Below, in pieces: positions 6,823 through 12,592 of a DNA stretch of 12,592 nt (the stretch's first letter is position 1; each line of letters starts with the position of its first letter). Under the pieces are notes generated by a model. The model worked only from the letters and a program-made list of their open reading frames with translations. It searched no databases and had not been told where the DNA came from. Both the position numbers and the translations under genes were made by a program. This DNA is from a bacterium (GTDB lineage Bacteria > SZUA-79 > Acidulodesulfobacterales > Acidulodesulfobacteraceae), in NCBI GenBank assembly GCA_021821565.1, contig JAKACI010000019.1:1-12592 (forward strand), in the 5' to 3' direction.

Positions 6823-7185
6823 ATGAATCCCTATTATTATATGATTTTTGCCGTTATTTTTTCGTCATTTGGTCAGCTTTTGCAAAAAATAGGGTCGGGG
6901 AAAGTCAAAGATGAACATTTAAAAGTAAGCTTTAAATCTATTCTTGTATTCTTTAACCCTTTTATTTTTGCTGCTCTTATTTTTCTGTTTTTTGCTACTT
7001 TATTTTATCTTTTAGCTTTATCTAAACTTCCGCTGTCGATTGCTTATCCGCTATTATCAAGCGGTTATGTTCTGGTGCTTTTGCTTTCAAAATTTTTTTT
7101 AAGAGAAAAGATCGGAATTAAAAGATGGCTTGGTGTTTTTGTTATTATTACGGGAATATGCGTTGTTTTTTTATCAGGTATATAA
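6823..7185 (+). CDS. ArnE-like SMR/EamA-superfamily membrane protein
   Basis: A 120-residue inner-membrane protein with four predicted helices at about 4-22, 46-66, 71-92 and 99-118, the size and plan of the small multidrug resistance superfamily. It aligns without gaps with the EmrE N-terminus (MNPY...), but position 14, the essential proton/drug-binding Glu of EmrE, is Ser. It matches ArnE better: FSSFGQLLQKIG resembles LSVAGQLCQKQA, LALSKLPLSIAYPLLS resembles the ArnE IAYPMLS region, and KRWLGVFVIITGI matches its fourth helix. ArnE with ArnF flips aminoarabinose-undecaprenyl phosphate across the inner membrane. No ArnF partner or other arn genes are present. It follows the murT-like gene by 58 bp in the same direction. 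A lipid-carrier or lipid-linked substrate is more likely than drugs, but the real substrate is unknown. Confidence 0.8.
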   Translation: MNPYYYMIFAVIFSSFGQLLQKIGSGKVKDEHLKVSFKSILVFFNPFIFAALIFLFFATLFYLLALSKLPLSIAYPLLSSGYVLVLLLSKFFLREKIGIKRWLGVFVIITGICVVFLSGI

Positions 7186-7311
7186 ATTAAAATAAAATTA
7201 GATAAATCAATAAAACAATAAATAATATTAATTAACAAATAAATAATAAAGAATAAAGTCGTTTAAATAAACTAATTATTTAATAAATTATAAACCGGAC
7301 GGCAATATAAA

Positions 7312-8067
7312 ATGAACGTATTATCATCAAAATCTTTTATTGTTTCTATAAAAAAAATGAACGAAGCCGATTTATTGATTGTTTACGTTACCGAAGATTA
7401 TGGAAAAATTGTGTGCTTTGCCAATAATGCAAGAAAAAGCAGAAAAAGATTTCTCGGAAAACTTGAGCCTGCTATGCTGACCAATATCAAATTTTACGAG
7501 AAAGCAGGGATGTCTCTGGCAATACTTTACGAAGTAGATTCTATTGAAGAATATAAAAATATCAGAAAAAATATTGATGCTTATATATCTATCTCAAAGA
7601 TGCTGGAAATTACTAAAGCATTGGTTCCTGAAAAAGATAAAAATGTAATGATTTTTAATTTATTGAGAAATACTTATTTGAGTTTAGATAATGCCGTGGA
7701 AAACAATTGCGGCGGAGATATTATTCTTAAACATGAACTTTATTTTATTTCTAATTTTTTAAAATATCTTGGTATATTTCCTAATTTTACGACTTGCGCA
7801 TTATGTTCGCACAAAAATACTGATAATTATTTTGCTTTTAGCATAGCTAAGGGTGGGGCAGTTTGCAATAATTGCGCTAAAACAGCAAAAACAATAAATT
7901 TATCGGTTAATGCTATTAAAATAATTAATATTATGGTATATTCTAATACTTCTATTATTTCCAAATTAAACGTTAAGGAAGTAGTTTTAAAAGACTGCCT
8001 TAATTTTTTAGAAAATCTTTTATCATTCTATGCCGGAAATTCTTTTAAATCATTTCAAAAAATATAA
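7312..8067 (+). CDS. recO: DNA repair and recombination protein RecO
   Basis: RecO acts with RecR (and RecF) to load RecA onto SSB-coated single-stranded DNA and to anneal strands in gap repair. The N-terminal OB-fold is recognisable in the first 80 residues: SFIVSIKKMNEADLLIVYVTEDYGKI, then the basic ARKSRKRFLGKLEP, then a further strand region. A helical C-terminal part follows, with a four-cysteine zinc site at C162-x2-C165 and C185-x2-C188. Its length of 251 is normal. The ATG at 7312 places MNVLSSKSF directly before the conserved strand. No clear Shine-Dalgarno precedes it, only a GC-rich patch (CCGGACGGC) about ten bases upstream. The spacers on both sides (126 and 132 bp) are low-complexity A/T, so co-transcription with neighbours is uncertain. 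Confidence 0.93.
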   Translation: MNVLSSKSFIVSIKKMNEADLLIVYVTEDYGKIVCFANNARKSRKRFLGKLEPAMLTNIKFYEKAGMSLAILYEVDSIEEYKNIRKNIDAYISISKMLEITKALVPEKDKNVMIFNLLRNTYLSLDNAVENNCGGDIILKHELYFISNFLKYLGIFPNFTTCALCSHKNTDNYFAFSIAKGGAVCNNCAKTAKTINLSVNAIKIINIMVYSNTSIISKLNVKEVVLKDCLNFLENLLSFYAGNSFKSFQKI

Positions 8068-8199
8068 TTAATTATTAATTATATAATTAGCTAATTGATA
8101 AATAAATAAGTTAAATAAATATAAAAAATAAATTAAACAAATATAAAATTATAAAACGTTTTTAATCAATTTAATCTTAATCTATTAAAATGTTAAATT

Positions 8200-9654
8200 A
8201 TGCATAATTTAAATGAATATTTAAGAAAATTTCCTAAAATTCAATTAATTCTGCAAGATAGCGGTGTTACAAAATTAATCGGCGCATATTCATACAATGC
8301 CGTGAAAAATAAATTAGATGAAATATTATCTGAAGAAAAAGAAAAAATAAAAATAAATTTGCAAAAAAACAAAATGCCTGAAGATAATATTTTTGAAATA
8401 GAACATTTTTTACACTTGCTTCAAGAATATTTTGATAATTTTTCATTTAGCCTTAAAAGAGTTATTAACGGGACTGGGGTCGTTATTCATACTAATCTCG
8501 GAAGATCTATTTTGCCAAAAGCCGCAGTTGAAAATGTTTATAAAATAGCTTCTTCATATTCAAATCTTGAATTTAATCTTGAAGAAGGAAAAAGAGGAAA
8601 AAGATATTCGCATATTGAAGTATTACTTAATAAAATTTTAAATTGCGAAGCCGCTTTCGCGGTTAATAATAACGCCGCCGCGGTTTTTATGGCGCTAAAC
8701 ACTTTTGCCTCTGGAATTAAAAAAGAAGTTATAGTTTCAAGAGGAGAGCTTATTGAAATAGGCGGGTCGTTTAGAATTCCCGATATAATGAAAGCGTCCG
8801 GGGCGCAGCTTGTTGAAGTAGGCACTACCAATAAAACTAAAATTAATGATTATGGATCGGCAATAAATGAAAATACCGCATTATTACTTAAAGTTCACCA
8901 TAGTAATTTTAAAATGACGGGATTTGTTCAAGAAGTTAATTCCAAAGAGCTTGTGGAAATCGGAGAAAAATATAATGTTCCCGTAATGGAAGACCTCGGC
9001 TCGGGAAGTTTTATCAAATTAGAAAAACTTGGTCTTCCAAAAGAACCCACGGCTCAGGAGGTTGTCAATACAGGAGTTGACATAGTGACGTTCAGCGGAG
9101 ACAAGCTTCTTGGAGGACCGCAGGCAGGTATTATAACAGGTAAAAAAAAATATGTTGATTTGATTGCAAAAAACCCGCTAAACAGAGCTTTCAGAATTGA
9201 TAAAATGACTTTGGCGGCGCTTGAAGCAGTTTTATTTGAATATTTAGATATAGATAATGCTATTAAAAATATACCTACTATTCGCTTACTTTCCCAAAAT
9301 ATTTCAGAAATAAAAAAAAGAGGTTTTAAACTTTTAAATAAAATTAAAAAACTTGAACATATTTGTAAAACTATGTATAATTTTAATATTAATATCGTAG
9401 AAGATTTTAGTATCGTAGGCGGCGGAGCAATGCCGGATTATGAGCTTGAAACATACTGTTTAAGCATTACTAACAAAATTTTTGGAACAGAAACATTAAG
9501 CGAAATTTTCAGGAGTTTACGGATTCCTATCGTCGGAAAAATTAAAGAAGGTAAATTTCTAATTGATTTAAGGACTGTTTTAGATACTGATATAGATGAT
9601 ATAATTAATAATTTCAAAAAAGTTTCTCAAATAGTTATTAAAGAAATTAATTAA
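8200..9654 (+). CDS. selA: L-seryl-tRNA(Sec) selenium transferase
   Basis: A PLP-dependent enzyme that converts seryl-tRNA(Sec) to selenocysteyl-tRNA(Sec) using selenophosphate. The 484 residues cover the whole family: an N-terminal helical domain at about 1-85, NGTGVVIHTNLGRS at 90-103, the substrate-phosphate region SRGELIEIGGSFRIPD at 180-195, VGTTNKTK at 207-214, and FSGDKLLGGPQAGI with the cofactor Lys302. RVINGTG and EDLGSGS (264-270) are also typical. Its presence implies that the organism makes selenoproteins. selB, selD and tRNA(Sec) are not in this window, and no gene here shows an in-frame UGA that would call for Sec. The start context is AAATTATG with no Shine-Dalgarno. A TAAAAT box ends eight bases before the ATG, which could indicate a very short leader. 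Confidence 0.96.
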   Translation: MHNLNEYLRKFPKIQLILQDSGVTKLIGAYSYNAVKNKLDEILSEEKEKIKINLQKNKMPEDNIFEIEHFLHLLQEYFDNFSFSLKRVINGTGVVIHTNLGRSILPKAAVENVYKIASSYSNLEFNLEEGKRGKRYSHIEVLLNKILNCEAAFAVNNNAAAVFMALNTFASGIKKEVIVSRGELIEIGGSFRIPDIMKASGAQLVEVGTTNKTKINDYGSAINENTALLLKVHHSNFKMTGFVQEVNSKELVEIGEKYNVPVMEDLGSGSFIKLEKLGLPKEPTAQEVVNTGVDIVTFSGDKLLGGPQAGIITGKKKYVDLIAKNPLNRAFRIDKMTLAALEAVLFEYLDIDNAIKNIPTIRLLSQNISEIKKRGFKLLNKIKKLEHICKTMYNFNINIVEDFSIVGGGAMPDYELETYCLSITNKIFGTETLSEIFRSLRIPIVGKIKEGKFLIDLRTVLDTDIDDIINNFKKVSQIVIKEIN

Positions 9655-9705
9655 ATTCAAGAAACTAATTGAAGAAACCGGTCGGTAAAGCTGATTATAT
9701 TATAT

Positions 9706-9710
9706 AAGGA
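9706..9710 (+). promoter_or_regulatory. Shine-Dalgarno site of the HNH gene
   Basis: AAGGA lies six bases before the ATG at 9717. It is the best ribosome-binding site in the window and settles the start of the HNH gene. Confidence 0.7.
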
Positions 9711-9716
9711 TCTGCT

Positions 9717-10313
9717 ATGTTATCTTCTAATGTATTGGTGTTAAATAAATCTTTTTTGCCCGTGCATATAACTTCTCTTAAGAGAGCTTTTATACTTTTA
9801 TACCAAGGAGTTGCTAAAGCCGTTGATGAAAATTACCGTACATTTGCTTTTGATTCTTGGCAGGATATTTCTGTTTTAGACAAGACTCAATCTGTCGGTC
9901 TCGTAAATAAATTTATTAGAGTTCCAAGAGTAATTCTGCTTATTAATTATGATAAAATTCCAAAAAGATATATTAAATTTTCAAGAGCTAATATATTTCT
10001 CAGGGATAAAAATAAATGTCAGTATTGCGGAAAAGAATTTAAAAAAAATGATTTAAATTTAGACCATGTGATTCCTAGGGCATACGGGGGAATATCTTCC
10101 TGGGAAAATATCGTCTGCAGCTGTATTAAATGCAATAGAATCAAAGGCGGCAGGACGCCTGAGGAAGCCAAAATGAAATTAACGCGGAAACCTAAAAAGC
10201 CAGAGTGGTCTCCGTATTATCATATATCTTTAACAAATATACTGTATAAAGAATGGATGCCGTTTCTTAATCTTGTGGATAACACATACTGGCATATTGA
10301 ACTTGAAGAATAA
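9717..10313 (+). CDS. HNH endonuclease-family protein
   Basis: A 198-residue protein with an N-terminal beta-rich region of about 90 residues and a classical zinc-supported HNH module. The metal-binding cysteine pairs are C101-x2-C104 (CQYCG) and C136-x2-C139 (CIKCN). The active-site block is LDHVIPRAYGG with Asp116-His117, then Asn131 in SWENIV, then CNRIKGGRTPEEA. The C-terminal tail KPKKPEWSPYY is typical of a widely conserved, chromosomally encoded HNH subgroup found singly in many bacteria, not of homing introns or restriction systems. The family is expected to cut or bind nucleic acid; the physiological role of this subgroup is unknown to me. It has a strong Shine-Dalgarno. It ends 22 bp before mlaE, so the two are probably co-transcribed. 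Confidence 0.88.
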   Translation: MLSSNVLVLNKSFLPVHITSLKRAFILLYQGVAKAVDENYRTFAFDSWQDISVLDKTQSVGLVNKFIRVPRVILLINYDKIPKRYIKFSRANIFLRDKNKCQYCGKEFKKNDLNLDHVIPRAYGGISSWENIVCSCIKCNRIKGGRTPEEAKMKLTRKPKKPEWSPYYHISLTNILYKEWMPFLNLVDNTYWHIELEE

Positions 10314-10335
10314 AATTATCGGGTATATATAAATA

Positions 10336-11115
10336 ATGAATTTTATATTAGATTATTTTGAAAAAATAGGATTTTATGTTCTATATTTAATAAATGAGTT
10401 AGGTTCTTTAATTATTTATATATGGAATTGTATCTTATCGTTATTCCGATATTCTATAAATGTAGATAATCTTTTTGATCAGATGGTTTTTATAGGCGTA
10501 GATTCTTTTTTTATTATCGGATTATCGGGACTTTTTGTCGGCATGGTTTTATCGCTTCAATCTTATTATGCCGCCAGGATAGTAGGAGTCACATATATGA
10601 TTGGTCCTACTGTAGCTCTTGCAATGACAAGAGAGTTAGGACCTGTTCTAACCGCTTTAATGATCACTGCCAGATGCGGTTCTTCTATGGCTTCGGAAAT
10701 AGGTACTATGAAAATTTCAGAGCAGATTGATGCACTTGAAGTAATGTCCGTAGATCCTTATTATTTTCTTTCTATGCCGCGTATTATCGCTTCAATGATA
10801 ATGCTTCCTATATTATCTATTATTTCTTCCTTAATTGGGATATTAGGCGGCTATGTTGTTTATAAATTTTTTCTTGGATTAAACGGAACCGTATTTGTGG
10901 ATATGATTTATAAATATATGAAACTCAGCGATATTTATAACGGTTTGATAAAAGCCGTATTTTTTGGGATTATACTTGCAACGATAAGTACATATAAGGG
11001 GTATGAGGCATCGGGCGGTTCTAAAGGCGTAGGGCGTATTACAACGCAGGCGGTTGTATTAAGCTCAATTTATATTCTTTTCGCAGATTACATTCTTACT
11101 TCAATTTTATTTTAA
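10336..11115 (+). CDS. mlaE: MlaE-type lipid ABC transporter permease
   Basis: The inner-membrane permease of the MCE/Mla phospholipid transporter, working with the ATPase MlaF and the MCE protein MlaD. The 259 residues carry the diagnostic MlaE block: MTRELGPVLTALMITARCGSSMASEIGTMKISEQIDAL (97-134, broken here only by normal substitutions) followed by the family VDP at 139-141. The N-terminal amphipathic region at about 1-45 precedes the first transmembrane helix, and further hydrophobic helices lie at about 55-75, 150-178, 205-220 and 238-258. The conserved C-terminal GGSKGVGRITTQAVV is present. The gene order E-F-D is common outside the enterobacteria, which use F-E-D. It lies 14 bp before mlaF and 22 bp after the HNH gene. 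No Shine-Dalgarno is visible, consistent with translational coupling. Confidence 0.95.
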   Translation: MNFILDYFEKIGFYVLYLINELGSLIIYIWNCILSLFRYSINVDNLFDQMVFIGVDSFFIIGLSGLFVGMVLSLQSYYAARIVGVTYMIGPTVALAMTRELGPVLTALMITARCGSSMASEIGTMKISEQIDALEVMSVDPYYFLSMPRIIASMIMLPILSIISSLIGILGGYVVYKFFLGLNGTVFVDMIYKYMKLSDIYNGLIKAVFFGIILATISTYKGYEASGGSKGVGRITTQAVVLSSIYILFADYILTSILF

Positions 11116-11129
11116 CGGAATTTCTGTAA

Positions 11130-11873
11130 ATGATAATTCTTGAGAATATAAATAAATCTTTTAAAGACGTAAAAGTTTTAAATAATCTTAATATAAGTTT
11201 TGAAGATAATAAAATTACAGTTATAATAGGCAGAAGCGGAGAAGGTAAAAGCGTTATGCTTAAGCATATAGTGGGGCTTATAAAACCTGATTCAGGAAGA
11301 GTTTTGTTTAACGATATTGATTTAAATACTATAAATAAAAAAGAGTTAAACGAATTAAGAAAAAAATTCGGAATGGTCTTTCAGGATGGAGCATTATTTG
11401 ATTCAATTAATATTTTTGAAAATATTGCATTTCCTTTAAGGCAGCATTTAAAATTATCCGAAGGAGACATTTTTAAAAAAGTTATGTCAAGATTAAACGA
11501 TGTGGGTTTGAGCGGAATAGAATTAAAAATGCCCGCAGAGTTATCGGGAGGTATGAGAAAAAGGGTAGCAGTCGCAAGAGCTATGATATTGGAGCCTGAA
11601 ATAGTTCTTTTTGACGAACCGACAACGGGACTTGACCCTATTATGTCCGATGTAATAAATAACCTTATAATTTCAACGCAGAAGCAGCTTAAATATACAG
11701 GTATTATAATAAGCCATGATATTGAAGGAGCGTATAAAACAGCGGATGTTATTGCAATGCTATATAAAGGTGCTATAATTGAAACAGGGAATGCCGAAAA
11801 ATTTAAAACATCCGACAATCCTGTCGTAAGACAATTTGTAATGGGAAGTATGACTGGACCGATAGTTATATAG
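11130..11873 (+). CDS. mlaF: MlaF-type lipid ABC transporter ATPase
   Basis: The cytoplasmic ATPase driving the MlaE permease. It has all ABC motifs: Walker A GRSGEGKS at 34-41, Q-loop Gln85 in VFQDGALF, signature LSGGMRKR at 138-145, Walker B IVLFDEP at 158-164, D-loop GLDP, and switch His196 in ISHD. The FQDGALFDS Q-loop and SGGMRKRVAVARA are characteristic of the MlaF branch. Its length of 247 is normal. Residue 38 in the Walker A is Glu rather than the more usual Ser or Cys, a tolerated position. It starts 14 bp after the mlaE stop, with only a weak ACGGAA ribosome site, so the two are one transcript. The mlaD gene follows after 135 bp. Confidence 0.96.
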   Translation: MIILENINKSFKDVKVLNNLNISFEDNKITVIIGRSGEGKSVMLKHIVGLIKPDSGRVLFNDIDLNTINKKELNELRKKFGMVFQDGALFDSINIFENIAFPLRQHLKLSEGDIFKKVMSRLNDVGLSGIELKMPAELSGGMRKRVAVARAMILEPEIVLFDEPTTGLDPIMSDVINNLIISTQKQLKYTGIIISHDIEGAYKTADVIAMLYKGAIIETGNAEKFKTSDNPVVRQFVMGSMTGPIVI

Positions 11874-11880
11874 TCTTAAT

Positions 11881-11898
11881 TTGCAAAATGCAATTTTT
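11881..11898 (+). terminator. Small hairpin plus T-run after mlaF (possible attenuator)
   Basis: TTGCA, loop AAA, TGCAA is followed at once by TTTTT, seven bases after the mlaF stop. The stem of only five pairs makes it a weak intrinsic terminator. Its right half is shared with a longer alternative hairpin listed next. Confidence 0.3.
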
Positions 11899-11916
11899 AT
11901 AGTGTCCAAAAATTGC
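11890..11916 (+). promoter_or_regulatory. Inverted repeat in the mlaF-mlaD spacer
   Basis: GCAATTTTT and AAAAATTGC form a perfect 9-bp stem around a 9-base loop (ATAGTGTCC). It overlaps the preceding hairpin, so the two cannot form together. It could be an antiterminator arm, an mRNA-processing site or an operator. The remaining spacer, to 12008, contains a TATAAT at about 11948-11953 without a well-placed -35 box. Confidence 0.35.
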
Positions 11917-12008
11917 CGATTGAAATTTATAGACTGGATTTTCGTTATTATAATAATCAAATAAACGTAAATAAATAAATTAATCTATATCGTATTATTA
12001 CATATATT

Positions 12009-12592
12009 ATGAAGTTAAATAAAGAAACAAAAGTAGGAATTTTTACCGTCGTAATTTTACTAATGCTCGTCTATTTTTCTATGAAAGTTGGTAAAATTAA
12101 TATTTTTAAACCGCATACCTATACTATTTCCACTTATTTTACATCTGCAAACGGCATAGCAACAGGAACAAATGTTGAAATGGCGGGAATCAAAGTCGGA
12201 ACGGTCAAAAGAATTAAGCTTGAACAGGGCAAAGCTCGTGTTTACATGGAAATAAATTCTAAATATAAAATTTATCCAGATTATGTTGCCTCTATAAGAT
12301 CTATGAGTCTTCTTGGAGAAAGCTATATTTCTATTACTCCAGTTAATACTATTCAGTCGTTAAAATCAAAATCTATACAAGACAGAGAAATAATCAAAAG
12401 TTATAAATCACCGGAAAATATGTCTAATTTGATTTTAAAATTTGCCAAGACTGCCGATAACCTTGAACATATCACGAATTCGTTAAAAAAATCAATCGGG
12501 ACAAACACAGGAGAGCATAAAATAAAGGTTATATTATCTAATATAGCGGAACTTTCTGATAATTTAAACAAATTAGACATATTTTCCGGTGA
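12009..12592 (+). CDS. mlaD: MlaD-like MCE-domain lipid transport protein (3' end beyond window)
   Basis: An open frame starting ATG at 12009 runs 194 codons to the window edge without a stop. The N-terminus has a short charged stretch and one hydrophobic anchor at about 9-27 (VGIFTVVILLMLVYFSMKV), placing the rest in the periplasm. The MCE domain follows at about 37-111. Its hallmarks are SANGIATGTNVEMAGIKVG (46-64), TVKRIKL, and LLGESYISITP (101-111). A Lys/Ser-rich linker and the start of a helical tail (about 138-194) follow, so the protein will exceed the 183-residue E. coli MlaD. MCE proteins form a hexameric ring that shuttles phospholipid between membranes with MlaE and MlaF. The 135-bp distance from mlaF is long for an operon. 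The start context is ATATTATG without a Shine-Dalgarno. Confidence 0.93.
   Translation, partial: MKLNKETKVGIFTVVILLMLVYFSMKVGKINIFKPHTYTISTYFTSANGIATGTNVEMAGIKVGTVKRIKLEQGKARVYMEINSKYKIYPDYVASIRSMSLLGESYISITPVNTIQSLKSKSIQDREIIKSYKSPENMSNLILKFAKTADNLEHITNSLKKSIGTNTGEHKIKVILSNIAELSDNLNKLDIFSG

Noticed and set aside
8068..8199. AATTATATAATT and TTAGCTAA palindromes after recO as a terminator or operator
   Set aside because: They are short, A/T-only and not followed by a T-run, and similar words occur in most spacers of this window.
8200..9654. Possible selenoprotein gene in the window because selA is present
   Set aside because: Each gene ends at a normal stop, and reading through the UGA stops of murI and metH soon meets another stop without a conserved extension.
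11381..11818. Minus-strand open frame opposite mlaF
   Set aside because: The plus strand encodes a complete ABC ATPase with all motifs, so the antisense frame is a by-product.

Overview
The window is very AT-rich, with genes visibly richer in G+C than the A/T-dominated spacers. It carries twelve protein-coding genes, the last cut by the window end. The gene set points to a diderm (Gram-negative-type) bacterium: an MlaE-MlaF-MlaD lipid transporter, an ArnE-like small membrane protein, a GloA-like VOC protein, a MetH without its reactivation domain, and SelA. A low-GC deltaproteobacterial or related lineage (Desulfobacterota-like, for example the acid-mine group Sva0485, or Deferribacteres/Hippea-like) would fit. 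That is an inference from gene content; there is no rRNA marker here. UGA is used as a normal stop (queF, murI, metH), so the standard bacterial code applies.

Layout. 74-466 (+) is a glyoxalase-like VOC protein, convergent with 569-1006 (-) queF, the last step of preQ1 synthesis for queuosine. The divergent gap 1007-1407 holds the most unusual non-coding object: about 153 bp bounded by 20-bp terminal inverted repeats (19/20), flanked by a possible 5-bp target duplication, with two inverted REP/dRS3-like hairpins inside. Everything after this point is on the + strand: murI (D-glutamate supply), metH (homocysteine, pterin and B12 modules only), a murT-like Mur ligase with zinc ribbon, an ArnE-like SMR-superfamily protein, recO, selA, then a tight group of an HNH nuclease, mlaE and mlaF, followed after a 135-bp spacer by mlaD (partial).

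How the genes relate. Several act on the envelope. MurI makes D-Glu. The MurT-like protein belongs to the family that amidates D-Glu in lipid II, but no GatD glutaminase lies beside it. The ArnE-like protein resembles flippases for undecaprenyl-linked sugars. MlaEFD moves phospholipid between the membranes. The other genes are housekeeping: tRNA modification, methionine, DNA repair and selenocysteine. Most of these are spaced 58-268 bp apart and look like separate or loosely coupled units; only HNH-mlaE-mlaF is clearly packed.

No CRISPR array, tRNA, rRNA, phage or transposase gene was seen, and I find no clear new multi-gene system. The best leads are the MITE/REP-like element, the MurT without GatD in a diderm, asparagine-rich insertions in MurT and MetH, an SMR protein lacking the essential Glu, a recurrent ATTATG start context with almost no Shine-Dalgarno sites, and competing hairpins between mlaF and mlaD.
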